Assembly: GCA_949825025.1 (NCBI GenBank)
Contig: OX463787.1
Location: 19,501,482 to 19,565,481, forward strand
Origin: Siphlonurus alternatus
Taxonomy: Eukaryota; Arthropoda; Insecta; Ephemeroptera; Siphlonuridae
DNA length: 64,000 nt
Direction: 5' to 3'
Under the pieces are notes generated by a model. It made no database searches and was not told the DNA's origin. It saw only the letters and a program-made list of their open reading frames with translations. Below are positions 43,467-57,163 of this stretch, piece after piece. A program made the translations under genes and the position numbers. The first letter of the stretch is position 1. Each line of letters opens with the position of its first letter.

Positions 43467-44040
43467 AAAAGACGTGAAGCTAGCCATACGTCACCTGGAG
43501 GACAAGCGAGACGAGACAGCCACACCCACAATGAACGGCAACGGTCAAGACTGCGATTGCAGAGAAAAAACAACAGCTTCATGCAGTGAGTGAAGTAATA
43601 CTAAAATAGTTGTGTCATTTAAACATGATTACAGTATTCCACAACAGTTTAGTTCACAGTGTTTTAATTAATTTCCGTATTTTTATGTATTTTTAAAGTA
43701 ATTGGAAAAAAAGCATCAACTAATATACAGTTTATCATACTTTGTATGATATATGTAGAATGTACACAAAATGTACACACATTTTGTTTTAAAATATTGA
43801 ACTTTTTATTTCATTTTCTCTTGTATGATGTGCCTTTATAATTAATTTCAAAGATTTCCTAAGGTGAATTTGGTGTATTAAATTGATTATTAACTTTTAA
43901 TTAACGAAATATATTTATTTTCCTGCTGTTATATAATGCTATATAAAATGAATGTATTCTACATATTCTGTGAATAAAATACAGGTTTCTATTAAAATAT
44001 TAAATAACGTTTTATTATTATTACGTATTAATTTCACCTA
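43467..44040. other. Spacer sequence
   Basis: 43470-43580 is relatively GC-rich (GGAGGACAAGCGAGACGAGA) and the rest AT-rich. No gene or repeat assigned. Confidence 0.4.
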
Positions 44041-44255
44041 TGCAGTCCAATTGAATCCATGCTTTTCCAATTGAATCCATGCTTTTCCAATTGGAAAAGC
44101 ATGGATTCAATTGGAAACCATTACCTAATTCCGATTGAAATATCCAATTGGATGGTCCAATTGGATATTTCAATCCAATTAGATGGTCCAATCGGATTGC
44201 CAATCCAATTGGAAAAGCATTGCCAAATCCGGAATGAAAATTCAATTGGGATAAA
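44041..44255. repeat. Cluster of CCAATTGGA/TCCAATTG motifs in nested inverted repeats
   Basis: About 12 occurrences of CCAATT or AATTGG in 215 bp. A tandem pair of TCCAATTGAATCCATGCTTT is followed by its reverse complement, then ATATCCAATTGGATGGTCC-type palindromes and a CCAATTGGAAAAGCATTGCC unit. Frames here on both strands are by-products of this repetition. Confidence 0.85.
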
Positions 44256-46226
44256 TCCATATGGAGATTTGTGATAGGGTATAAATACATATAGTATTGT
44301 ATGATTTGAAATAAAGAACATTTTTTATTTAAATAAAATAATGATTATCATATTTAAGTTCCCCACTTCAGTGCGCTTTATACAAATTTGAATACAAATT
44401 AACGGAATTACTCTATAGAAACAGTTTTAATGTACTATAATTTTAATAATTATACAGTATAGCTGTTATCTACTTCTTCTTCTTGTTTCGTTTTTGAGAA
44501 TAAACCGTTGTTAAACAGCTATACACCCAGGTACTAAGTAAGTTTGGACTATGTTGTACTACTTGTAAATGTAAAATACGGGAAAGCCTGAACGTAGCTC
44601 GACGCTCTGTTTTATTTTTTTCAGAAACTAAACACTATATGTTCTTTTCATATAGGTATTTTAATAGATGCAGAGGTTAATAAGATAATTATGTGCCATG
44701 TTTTAGGGGCTGATAAAAACTGAGTGTAAAATATATATAACAATAATTTTTTGCACACGTATAAATATGTACAGCTATAAATGTCGCTATTTTCAGCCTG
44801 CTCTGCTTTTATATTAAACATGTTATTTTTCTATAAAATTATACAGAAATTAATAATTGCCATGGAATGTAAGCAATTGAGATATCACGGAGTGTAAAAT
44901 TTTTATATTGATTTTTGATTTTTTCAGCTTTAAATGTACACCTCGGGCAAGCATGAACGTTATGCTTTGTTTGTATTTTTGAATTTAAAAACATTTTTTA
45001 TTATTAACATAGATGCCATGCAGAGAGTTATATGAGTTATATTTATATAAAATATAAATATATTTTTTCTACAATTAATTATACAGATATATGAATGCAA
45101 ATCTCGGGAAAGCATGATCGCTAAGTGCATGATGCCCGCCACTCTAAAATCTAATTTAAAAACAAAATTTATTAATGTCCATAGATTCTGATGCAGAAGT
45201 TAAGAGTCACTTTGTGATAACGGTTGAGCGATTACGAAGTGTATTAAAATATTACATCATATACATTTGCAGGTATGATTGGTGCGTTCGAGCATGGAGT
45301 TGTATGCTGGAAAATGATGCAACTTTACTCACAGGTGAGGTTCAATATATCTCCTCTCTTACTTGGCAGGGAATTAAAAATAGGCAATATCCGCATTTTC
45401 AAAAATAGAAGAATTACATAAACTTGGCTGTATTTGTTGACCTTCCTAATTTAAGTACTTAGAATATTAAATTTATTGCAGATGAGGAGGGAAAAGGAAC
45501 AAAAAATATCATTACAAGTAATTATAATTTTTAAGTGCCTTATATTTAAAATTTCTAATTTAATGGAATATTTTCCTTAAATATATGCGTCCTTCAAACA
45601 TTTTGTGTAGGATTTTTTTAAACTTTATTCCAAAATATTGTAAATATTTATAAAATTAAAACCTAAAATTTTTACTGACATAATATGTATTTTTTTTATT
45701 TAAATTACATAAATAAAAATAAATATAGCTTTTCTCTTATCGTAAAGCAGAACAGTTTGCAGCACTGGCTTATACGTAATGTTATTTATAAGAAAATGTA
45801 TGTAATATAATATGACTTGTTCTCTAGGCAAGCGGATATGGCAAGAAAGCAGCAGCATATTCCGTACGTCAGTCGAGTGCATCACTTTTTGGACATCCCT
45901 TGGAACTTCTGATACTTCAATCTCGTGTACCCTGAGCTGAGCTACAGCATCAACTGGAGATCTTTGACAGTGACGTTACAGTAATCTTTAAACCAACAGT
46001 GCAAAGTTACTCTACTTCTATTTACCATTTTTTTTTTTTTTTTTTTTTTTTTACAACAGATCATAATTTTTGTGCCTTTTAATTCAGTGTCTCACCTGAA
46101 TAAAAATTAAACTTGCGGAATCAATTTAACTTAAAGATAAAAGAGAACAATTTTTAAATTATATACATAATATATAACATTTCACATGTCAACAATTAAG
46201 AATGTTTTCTCTATGAACTGTAAGAA
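44256..46226. other. AT-rich spacer with degenerate repeats and an exon-like patch
   Basis: Similar stretches recur near 44578 (CGGGAAAGCCTGAACG), 44943 (CGGGCAAGCATGAACG) and 45104 (CGGGAAAGCATGATCG), each followed by a GATGC-AGAG-TTA block, indicating old duplicated units. At 45826-45940 a less AT-rich stretch follows a TTCTCTAG acceptor-like site and stays open for 37 codons. No gene is called. Poly(T) of about 24 lies at 46029-46052. Confidence 0.4.
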
Positions 46227-46554
46227 TGGACAACATACATGAAAATTTTTTATTGCAGAAATGAATAGAGGGTACCAAATTATGCTACTCTGAAATTTTT
46301 CAGTTCTTTTTGAGACCCGGAACTATTTTTAAATAATTATTGAAAGTCCTGTGATTTCAGTTGGCACCCCTGATGCCTTAATAAAAAGGATGGAAACTGG
46401 ACGCCTATTGACGCCTCTAGGGGGCGTGGCCGCACTTTCAATAATTATTTAAAAATAGTTCTGGGTTTCAAAAAAATCTGAAAAATTCAGATTAGCATAA
46501 TTTTTGTACCCTTTATTCAGTTCTGCAATAAAATTTTGTCATGTATGTTGTCCA
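46227..46554. mobile_element. 328 bp palindromic MITE, TGGACAACATAC ends
   Basis: TGGACAACATACATGAAAAT pairs with ATGTATGTTGTCCA; inner TGAATAGAGGGTACC pairs with GGTACCC-type sequence at about 46505. The centre has GACGCCTCTAGGGGGCGTGG. Related to 41595 and, more distantly, 6519. Confidence 0.85.
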
Positions 46555-46865
46555 TTTGTGAAATTATCTAAAAAGAATTTAATTATCCAATTCAATAAAT
46601 TTGTAATTTGAACCTAATTTTTATCCCAAAGAGAATGAATAAAAAATAATTATATGTTACGTATGTGTTTAAGTTTTCTCTCCTGCATGTTTTTTAATAT
46701 AGAAATCACCAGAATAAAATTAATTTAAATTAATTTATTTTTAATGAATTTTTAAAAAAATTCTAGTTCTTTTAGGGTGAATAAGAATTCATTATAACAA
46801 CGCCATATTCCGTTTCAATATTACGGTGTCAAGAAGAGAAAAATTCCTCCTCTCCCCTTCCCATT

Positions 46866-47116
46866 CCCCCCCCCCCCCATTCTGGGGCAACATTGTACAT
46901 CAACGGTTTTACTGCATTTTTTCAATGCATTTTTTATTTTGCAGATGCATAGTTTCAACATTGTTACAACGTTGATAATAGGTTGACCAACAATGCAGTT
47001 GCAATGCAAATTCTGCGGCAATAGTAGATGTTGTTGCAACATTGATGATCAATGTTGTTTCGATGCATTCGGTCACCGATTATCAACATTGTAACAATGT
47101 AATTTGGTTACATGGG
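46866..47116 (-). mobile_element. CCCATGTAAC-ended element abutting the left edge of copy B
   Basis: Ends GTTACATGGG at 47107-47116, directly before copy B starts. The body repeats CAACATTG / CAATGTTG many times. Its other end lies near a poly(C) run (46866-46879) and is not defined. Related ends occur at 62741. Confidence 0.6.
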
Positions 47117-50100
47117 GAATATTAAATTTTAAAAAAAATATAAAATAGTTAAATATTTTGTTCAATTTGTTGATAGGCTACAAGTCATTTCAAAAAACCC
47201 TATCTTATTGTATTAAAATCTTTGTAAGTAGTTTTTTTAATTATGTGTAATAATAATTTCTAGTTTAGATAGGTGTGACGGGAATATTATTATTATTTTC
47301 TTAGTCCGTGGGTACTTTTAATTTTATCATTAATTTAAACAATTTGTTTCGTAATTTATGATTAAATTTTTTGTTGTATTGCTTGATAAATTTAAATATT
47401 TGAAAAAAAAAAAGAAAAACGTATTTTATTTTAATTGTGAGTTGTTCACTGTACATTTTATTATAGTTATCATTGAACAACTTTTTATTATTTCCAGAAA
47501 AATTGATTTCTTTGTACAAGCATTGTTAAATAATATATCTTATATTTTTAACGAAGCATTTAAATAACACAATGTACTATACTTAAAATATAAACGTGTT
47601 GTTATATTATGAGTGTTGCTAAATCTTATTTGGTAATATAATATGTGAATAAACATTTCGTATAACCAGTTCTTCCATAAATTTATTTCCGCCTTCTCAC
47701 TACAACACAACAAACTACTTGTTACAAGGTTAAGTTCACGCTGCCTTTAGACATTATTTGTATGTTTAAAGGAGTGTATAGTAGAGCCAGCATAAATGTA
47801 GTACTGGATATATCAATAACGTGCTGTACTTTTAACAATATTAATTTCCTTTTAAATCAAACCCTATATATAAAACTGAGTACTTGTACTTATAATATTA
47901 CTAAATACGCACTAACTGTGAGTTTGAAACTCCGAATATTTCGAAATCCTATAACTTCAGCGTTTCGCAGGTTCTTCCGGAACGGGGGCAGCAACGGATT
48001 TGTAATCCATCCCAGCATTTGTCTGCAACTTAAAGAAAAGTAGAAACCTCAGCCAGGATGGACGCTACAGCTTTTGTCTATGAACTGGAAGTACATTTAC
48101 AATGTCTACGGTTTAATCGCAAAATGTCTATTTTGACCGCTGAAGGGCTGCTGAGGGAGCCGCGCTGATTGGCTGATGAACCGGAAGTGCAATGGTCTAA
48201 AGCCAAGGAAAAAAGCCAAGGAAACCAAATGGTGGAAAAGCGCAACGATTTACCTCTGGGTGGAAAACTTATTTTTTCTTGAAAATGGTCAACCATCCAA
48301 CTACTACCCACGCTCGGCGTTGCTTAAAATATAGATAACATGCAGAAATATGAATAAGAACTGGAAGGAACTTTGTCATTTTTCAGTTTTTCCAACGAAT
48401 AAATTAAATTATATTTTTTAACGAACCCTAGCTGGAAAATTACGTCTTCAACTCATGCCTTTACACCGTGTTTATACCTAATCTTTTTAACTCTTATACA
48501 CATATTATTTCCTCTTCACTCAAAGTGAGGATGAAATGAATATGATAATATTTCTAACAGTTTATGCTCAATATGAAGAAAGAATACGTAATCTCGTCTT
48601 TTCCGTCTTTTTTCCTCTAAAATGGTGCAAAATAAAAGGACAAAAGACGAGAGGGGAGCTTAATAGCGAAGTAAAGATGATATTTATTTCAACTCGGGTA
48701 TAAGTGGGGCAAAATCTTACATGGGACTAATAAAAATTATTTCGTGAAACCAGTTCGTGAATAAATTATATTCCTCCTCTTCGCTACAACTATTGTTACA
48801 ATGTTAAGTTTAAGCACCACTTGGAGGATGTCATTTCTATTTATTTATAAAAAATTAGTGATGTACTATAATACGACTTGAGCTGTAACCACATGCAAAT
48901 TTTAGCATATTTTTTTAATCAGTTTTTTCGTAATAAATCTTGAAAATTTCTTATGATAATTTAACATGGATGATTTATCAAGATTTTTTTTACAGAAAAT
49001 CTAATTCGAAAAAAACAAAAAAATCTCAAAATTTGCATGTGCTTAAAGCTTAATTCATAGAACATTGCTATATTTTTTTATACCAATTAACGCAGTATTT
49101 TTTTTTTTTAGATAATATATATCAAGGGTCTTTGTCAGGTAAGGCCTAATGTTAAGCGACGCGCTCATTCAGACTTTTGATTTTTTTCTGGAGAACCAAT
49201 TTGAGATGTTTTTTTTTATTTCAGGACCACTTTAACTTGAGTTAGACTGTACTAACTCAACTTTTTTTCTCGTGCGAACTTTACTTAAAAAATTAGTTCA
49301 TTTTTACAAGAATTTTTATAAAATCGGTGCAACGCTTCATAAATTTTATAATAAACATTGAATTAAGTGTGGCCAAATCTTACATAATAAACATTTCTTG
49401 TAACCAGATGAAACTAGTTCCTCCATAACTTACATTCCGCCCCTTAATTCCTGCTAAGAAACAAGTACTCGTATTCAAGGTAACGCGCTCTCTAGAAACT
49501 CTATTTGCATATTAAATTTGAATATGTCAAAAGGAGAGTATAGTGGTCCCTAGTTGAAAAATTACGTCTTCAACTCATCCTTTACACGTCTAAACCTAAT
49601 CTTTTAACCTCTAAAATACATCTTATTTCCTCTTCGCTCGAAAAGTAAGAATAAAATGAAGACAATATATCCAATATTTTATGTTCAAGAAGAGGAAGAA
49701 AGATGAGAGGAGACCTTAATAGATGAAATTATTATTTATTTTAACTCGGGTGAGCATAAAATGCTATTAAAATTGTGTTTCTCTCATCCTCACTTTGTGA
49801 GCAAAGAGGAAATTAGCTGTGTTTTAGAGGTAAAGTATTACGTTTAGACGTGTAAAGGATGAGTTGAAGACGTATTTTTTTCAAGTAAGGAAGCTTAACA
49901 TTTCAGCCTATTTTTAGAAGAAATATCATATAAATTTGACTGTAAATAATTGACATAGATGAAAACAATCACTTTTGACTGCATTTAAAATCATGTATTT
50001 TCGTCTTTTCGTGAATTATGATTCAACAAACAAATGAAGTAGCCGGAAGTAAAATAATTTTGGTTCACTAATCACATACAAACTCTAGGATACTACAAAT

Positions 50101-53100
50101 ATATTAACGATTGACCTCAGTTACTACGCGAGTCAAAGGAAATTTCTGCCTGGGAGAATTGAATGAAATAAATTTTAAAAAATCGAGAATGCTCTAAAAC
50201 TTATTCGCTTATGGTTTGAGCAGATTCAAGGCGACAGTTTCCTTACAACAGCTCCATTTCCGGTTTCCGTCTATAAGACCAATGTTAAACTTCTACCCCA
50301 GTTTTCTTAAAACTGATAAAACAGATTCACTTCAAAATTTACATGCCACCTATATTGATGGTGAGTTCTAAGTTCTCTGCAAATCTTGTAGCATTTAAGG
50401 GGGCCGATTCTGAGATCTCAATCAACTGCGAGGTCAAACCTTAAACCCCTAATGTAAATTTCCTCTTCATAGTTTCTGGTTCAAAACTGAAAGAAACCTC
50501 ACATTGGACAATTTGCACCAATTTTTTTTACTAGCTCAATCGTAAGAGGAGGTCGAAAAATACACTTGTGTATTTTATGAGATTTTTATTCGTACTGCAT
50601 CATGGCTAAAAGAGAGGTCACGTGACCTGGAGGCGTCGCCCGCATCGCCTATGACGTCATTGAATTGTTCGGTCAAACAAACGATCGACTTTATAACGCT
50701 TGTAAACAACCACGTTGCTATGGAAACAAGCAACAATTAATTTAATGATTACAAGCGTTATATAGACGATCGTTTGCTTGACCAGACATTGGTGACACGG
50801 GCGCCGCCTCCAGGTCACGTGACCTCTTTACATCCCTATTTTAGTCATGATGCAGTAAGAATAAAAATCTCATAAAATTCATAGTTGTATTTTTCGACCT
50901 CCTCTTTCGATTGAGCTACTAAAAAAATTGATGCAAATTATCCATTCCATGCATTTGCTTTAAAAAATTTGTGAAGAAACTGTAGCAGTGTTTTTGTTTT
51001 TTCCAGTCCCTGCTAAATCAATGTCTAAAATATCCTACCTAGCAATCACCTGATTATGACTAAGGAAACCATGGACACCTCAGTAAAGTTGGTCGGTAAT
51101 ATATAGATGAAGGATGAATCACAATCTGGATGTACGAGTGTGTTTCTATTTGTAATCAATCGCCATGTTGTAAGGCAAATTGCTGGGATTAAACTGACGA
51201 CCCTCTGTTTACGAAGCAAAATATAAAGTATACCCTAGTTGAAAAATTACGTCTTTAACTCATCTTTTACACGTCTAAACCTAATCTTATACCTCTAAAA
51301 CACATCATATTACCTCTTCGCTCAAAGTTAGGATGAAATAAAGACATTACTTCAAACATTTTATGTTCAAGAAGAGGAAAAAAGACGAAAAGAAAGAAGT
51401 GAAGTGAAGAAAAGATGAAATTTATTTCAACTCGAGTATTATAAATGATGTTGTTTGCAATTAAAAAATGTACATCAATACCAGTATTTTTTTTTCGCTT
51501 CAACTGAACCCTGCTGTGGGTACTGGCCACAATTAAGTGACTGAATTTAACCTCCCAGCTCTTCGTAGACCTTACTTTAGTAGGTCCCTTCCGAACCGGG
51601 GCGGCCGTGGCATAAGCAATCCATGCCAGCATTCGCCTGGTTGTGACTGAGGAAACCGTGTAAACCTCAGTCATGATGGTCGGCAATAGATGGAGGATGC
51701 CATCAATTACCTCCCGGATGCACGAGTGGGTGTTCTTTAGAAACCGCCACTTGTCAACAGTTTGGCGATGCTTGGCTGGGAACGAACTCACGACCAATCC
51801 GATTACAAATCAAAGACGTCGACTTTTTTATAACACTTATTATAGAAAACAATTAAATTAAAACTTTTCAATTATTTTTGTTAATAAAACAGTGAAATAA
51901 CATGATATTAGAGTTACAAATAGAGGCTGCAAGTGTTTCCGGAGGGAAAATTTTCCCCATAAGCCACCATGCTAGAAAATTTGAATTTTTTCTTTGTAAC
52001 TATTAAAGCAATAAATTTGAATTCATCTTCTACTCCCCCCCCCCCCATTTAGCGATCTTCTGATAAATAATCAAGAACTTATTTTCCTCTAAAAAATTCC
52101 TTTAATGCCAAAAAAAAAAAAATTTGCTTTATTTCTACATAGGTTTAGATAGAAAGGTGGGAACAACGCAAAATTAGCTGACTTGAAGCCTCTATATAAA
52201 TTTAATGTGATGTTATAAAAGTGTGTCTAAATCTCATATGGCAATCTGCAAATAAACATTTCGCGAAACCGGTTCCGCAATATGTTTTTTATTTCGCCTG
52301 CAGACACAAAACCACTTCTTGTAAATTCAAGGCTAAGTTCAAGCGGTCTCTAGACATCACTATGTATCTTGCATATATATTTGAGTATGTATAGAGGAGA
52401 GTATAGTCGAAATAATGTAATATATAATAATTAATTTATTAATAATTATGTATTGGAACCCTAGTTGAAAACTTGCGTCTTCAACTCATCCTTTACACGT
52501 CTAAACTTAATTTTTTACCTCTAAAACACATCTTATTTGCTCTTCGCTCAAAGTGAGGATGAAATGGAGACAATATTTCTAACATTCTATGTCCAAGAAG
52601 AGGAAAAAATACGTAATCTCGTCTTTTCACCTCTTTTTCCTCTAAAATGGTGCAAAATAAGAGGAAAAAAGACGAGAGGAGAGTTTAATAGTGAAGAATA
52701 GATGAAATTTATTTCAACTCAGGGGTGTTTAAAATTTTCCTTATTCTTTGGAAGCCAGAACGGCAGTGGTTAAATTATCCCAGCAAGTATTCGCCTGCAT
52801 ATAACTCAGAGAACCGTGGAAATCTCAAATACGAGGTTTGGTAGTTCATGGATGATGTTACTCAAACCGTATGCACACGTTGGTTTTCCTTTTTTAAAAA
52901 AAAACGCAATCATTAAAAGTTTGGCAATTCCTGCGTAGTATATAATGCACGATTACGAAGCAAAGATGCATAACGATGCATCAAGTGCCAGACTTTACTG
53001 ATATATTTATAATACTTTTTATGATTGATAATTAAAGCGTGTAAAATTTTTTTGAGCATTTCAACTTGTTAACAAATTTTTTATCAACACTTGACGCAGT

Positions 53101-54158
53101 GGTATGCCAATCTGATTCATAATCGGATGGTCGTGAGTTCGATACAAGCCATGCACCGTCAAACTTTTCACAAGTAGCGGTTGCTAAAGAACACCCACTC
53201 GTGCATCCTGGAAGTGATTGATGGCATCCTCTATCAATTGTCGACCATCCTGACTGAGGTTTCCACGGTTTTCTCAGTCACATATATGCAACCACGCGAT
53301 TGCTGGGATGGATTGCTTAGGCCACGGCCGCCCAGTCTGGAAGGGACCCACAGAAGTAGGGTCTACGAAGAGCCGGGAGATTAAATTCAGTCTAATGGGT
53401 TGGCTGCACGGCCGATTTTAAGTGGCGGAAACGAAAGAGGAGGTGCTGAAATGCAGGTGTGAATTTTATGCGAATTTTTTGAGCACTGTAACTTTGTATA
53501 AATGCAGTTTTAAAAGGTGCATTTCACCTGGAAGCCATCGCCTACCGCCTTTGACGTCATCGAAATGTCAGGTTCGGTTCAATATAGATATGCATACCTG
53601 TACTCACCTGCATAACAGGTAGCCAATCAAAAACAATCCAGCCAAAATTCAAAATTTCAAATGCCTAGCCTGATCGAAGTGGATGAGTTTTAAAACTTAA
53701 AAAATGCACATTATTCCATGTACGCGTACTGTAAAAACACACTGGGAGATAAGTAATATTACAAACATACCTTTCATCATATTTAAATAATAGAAATTGT
53801 TTCTCAAATAGTTTCATTTTATTGAAGAGAAGATGCAATATCAAGTCCTTCCACCACACTCTCTTTTTAAATGATTGGCGCCGTTAGCAGCAATCAGCCA
53901 ATGAAAATGTGTAAATTTATCATACTGGACTCCTTCCGTATCTGCTGAATATCTATTGAATTATTATATTAAACCTAAAACTGAGTCTCTTTTCTTATCT
54001 ACGAAGATAGTAGGATGCCGTAGGATTCATATTTAACTTTATTAAGACCCTTGAATCATAATTTTTAAATGTCTTTTCAACCCCCTATTTGCTGCTGCTA
54101 AAACCATTAGTGGAATGATTGAAAAATAAATACAGTTTTAATTTCGACTATCCTAGCA

Positions 54159-54232
54159 TGGGCGTCTGTGGCCTAGTGGAAGTACACTTGTCATCCACGC
54201 AGAAGTTTTAGGTTCAAATCCCCTCTGGGTCA
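54159..54232 (+). pseudogene. tRNA-like sequence in the left arm of the foldback
   Basis: GGGCGTCTGTGGCCTAGTGG contains an A-box-like TGGCCTAGTGG, followed after about 35 nt by the B-box-like GGTTCAAATCC. Acceptor and T stems pair poorly, so it is tRNA-derived (SINE-head-like) rather than a working gene. Confidence 0.55.
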
Positions 54233-54510
54233 TTTTATATTTTTAGTAGCACGAGGAAGTTTATTTCACATTTTTAATGCAGACGGGGTAAAATAATATT
54301 ATTATTTCTTACAATATAATTATATTATATTATTATAAGTCACACTTTTCCATATAAATACGCACTTCAAAAACTTTGCAAAAAAAAAAAAAAAAAGCGT
54401 GTCATACAATGATAGAAAAATTAATAACAAATCATAAAAGACAAAACAATTTTACCCCGTCTGCATTAAAAATGTGAAATAAACTTCCTCGTGCTACTAA
54501 AAATATAAAA

Positions 54511-54583
54511 TGACCCAGAGGGGATTTGAACCTAAAACTTCTGCGTGGGTGACAAGTGTACTTCCACTAGGCCACAGACGCCC
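54511..54583 (-). pseudogene. tRNA-like sequence in the right arm of the foldback
   Basis: Mirror copy of 54159-54232 with one or two differences (GCGTGGGTGACAAG against the complement of CTTGTCATCCACGC). Confidence 0.55.
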
Positions 54584-56777
54584 ATGCTAGGATAGTCGAA
54601 ATAAAAACTGTATTTATTTTTCAATCATTCCACTAATGGTTTTAGCAGCAGCAAATAGGGGGTTGAAAAGACATTTAAAAATTATGATTCAAGGGTCTTA
54701 ATAAAGTTAAATATGAATCCTACGGCATCCTACTATCTTCGTAGATAAGAAAAGAGACTCAGTTTTAGGTTTAATATAATATTTCAATAGATATTCAGCA
54801 GATACGGAAGGAGTCCAGTATGATAAATTTACACATTTTCATTGGCTGATTGCTGCTAACGGCGCCAATCATTTAAAAAGAGAGTGTGGTGGAAGGACTT
54901 GATATTGCATCTTCTCTTCAATAAAATGAAACTATTTGAGAAACAATTTCTATTATTTAAATATGATGAAAGGTATGTTTGTAATATTACTTATCTCCCA
55001 GTGTGTTTTTATAGTACGCGTACATGGAATAATGTGCATTTTTTAAGTTTTAAAACTCATCCACTTCGATCAGGCTAGGCATTTGAAATTTTGAATTTTG
55101 GCTAGATTGTTTTTGATTGGCTACCTGTTATGCAGGTGAGTACAGGTATGCATATCTATAGTGAACCGAACCTGACATTTCGATGACGTCAAAGGCGGTA
55201 GGCGATGGCTTTCAGGTGAAATGCATCTTTTAAAACTGCATTTATACAAAGTTACAGTGCTCAAAAAATTCGCATAAAATTCACACCTGCATTTCAGCAC
55301 CTCCTCTTTCGTTTCCGCCACTTAAAATCGGCCGTGCAGCCAACCCATTGTGGCCAACAACAGAATTCAGTTAAAAAACTAAAAAAAAATCATTAATTCA
55401 ATTGTTTGCTTTGCAGATCCTAATTTAAAAGTCTTGAATTATATAAAAATATTAAAAGTTTAATGTTAAAAATAATAGTGCATTTAGACAGAACTGATAT
55501 CAGTATAGCTATAGAGGCTTCAAGTTGTCCCCGGCAGGAAAATATGGCTCTATAAGAAACCATGTTACAAAAAGTTGTATTTTTTCTTAGTAACTATTCA
55601 AAATATTAATTTGAAAATGTTTCTTAAACATTTATACTTCCCCTTTTATTTGGGGTCTTCTGAAAATGAATCATGCATTGAAAAAAAAATCTATGCCAAA
55701 TTAGTAAAAATACAATTCCAAGATTTTTTCATTTAGGTTGGAACACAGCAAAAACAGCTGACTGATATTAATATTATACTTTTTAATCATATTTTGGAAT
55801 TGATTAATTTTGTTTTACTTATCATACATCCTCAACTATAATTAAAAAAGTGCTTAAAATTTAAAACATATAAAACATTAAAAAAAATTAAATTTTAACT
55901 CATCTTTTACACGTCTAAACCTATTCTTTTTACCTCTAAAATACATCGAATATTATTTCCACTTCGCTCAAAGTGAGGATGAAATGGAGAAAATATTTCT
56001 AACAATTTATGCTCAAGAAGAGGAAAAAAGATGTAATCTCGTCTTTTTCCCTCTATAATTGTGCAAAATAAGAGGACAAAAGACGAGAGGAGAGCTTAAT
56101 AGCGAAGAAAAGATGAAATTTATTTCAACTCGGTATTTTACACAGCAAAGTCTTCTACTCGCAATGGTTGTAACAAACCATTGTTTATAATGTCTATCGG
56201 ATGAAGCCTTTTTCATTGTTAAACATAGGACGACGTAGTGTCTAATTTTGCCACCAGATCAGAGAACTTAATGGCATTGTTGGCGCTAGGCAACAACAAC
56301 AACAACTTCAAAATTAACGGTCATTTTCCATAAGTTAACATGTAAATCAACAACCGTCCCATGTTTTTCCTTTCACGCGACAGACATTACACAACAATAC
56401 TTTGTTTACTAACAACAAGCAGAAGACTTTGCTACACAGTGTAATTTACGATAGAGGAAATACACAAGCACGTTACCTTGGTTTTCCCCAACATCGACGC
56501 TCAGTTGATCGGTCAACGGCCAGACAAGAACTGATGAGCCAGAGAGAATTTAGTTAGCAACAAACCTGTTCACCTCCAGTCAGGTACAGTCACAACTAGA
56601 ATTAGTGGAATTATTTATACACTTGTTGCATAGGAGCAGAGACGCAATGCTACGAAACTTCGCCTTGAATCTTCGCCGCGAAACTTCGCCACGAATGCCG
56701 TAAAACTTCACCGCAAAACTTTGTTACCGATTTTATTACTTGCTATTTTCGCGAGTCTAGTTCACGCGGTTGAGCGC

Positions 56778-57163
56778 GGCGCAGTGTATTGACTGGTTCT
56801 CGTTAGATCACTGAAGTCAGGCTACGTCGAGCGTGGTTAGTACTTAGATGGGTGACCGTTTTAAGTTAAAGTAGCCTCGGTTAAATTCGTCTCGCTTTCC
56901 ACACAGTGGAAGTGATGCACTTGTGTGTGGTTCCCCAGGCTTTGGACATCGCTTTGGTCCTTTGAGAAAAAGTAGAGGTGTCCGTCCTGACTGAGGTTTT
57001 CCACGGTTCCCTCAGTCTCACCTCAGTGAATGCTGGGACGCGTAACATGCCATGTCCACCTGGTCCACCATCCGTTCCCTACCTTATCCCTGATCCCTAC
57101 CTGTTATACCCCGCCGTGAGCTGGAGCTGTAAGCTCTTAGGGGTGTATATATATATATATTAT
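56778..57163 (+). mobile_element. 5S rRNA-headed SINE, duplicated copy of 35531-35916
   Basis: Identical in layout to the copy-A element and nearly identical in sequence. It shares the flanking sequence, so it was duplicated with the segment and did not transpose independently. Confidence 0.92.

Larger units (their letters stand above)
53397..55346. mobile_element. 1.95 kb foldback element with tRNA-like sequence in both arms
   Basis: Ends GGGTTGGCTGCACGGCCGAT and ATCGGCCGTGCAGCCAACCC are perfect inverses. The arms of about 890 bp are nearly identical, so the insertion or arm homogenisation is recent. The loop is about 54290-54450. It splits a tRNA-SINE, and the copy-A site (32310) is intact with one AT where AT flanks both sides here. 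Identical 64-codon frames in opposite arms (53665-53859, 54884-55078) follow from the palindrome and resemble no protein I recognise. Confidence 0.93.

Noticed and set aside
51267..51797. 176-codon minus-strand ORF
   Set aside because: Runs through a minus-strand tRNA-SINE and an adjoining CTAGTT MITE. The copy-A counterpart is not open over the same length.
53665..55078. Identical 64-aa ORFs on opposite strands
   Set aside because: Explained by the foldback arms. No recognisable protein, no splice or start context beyond chance.
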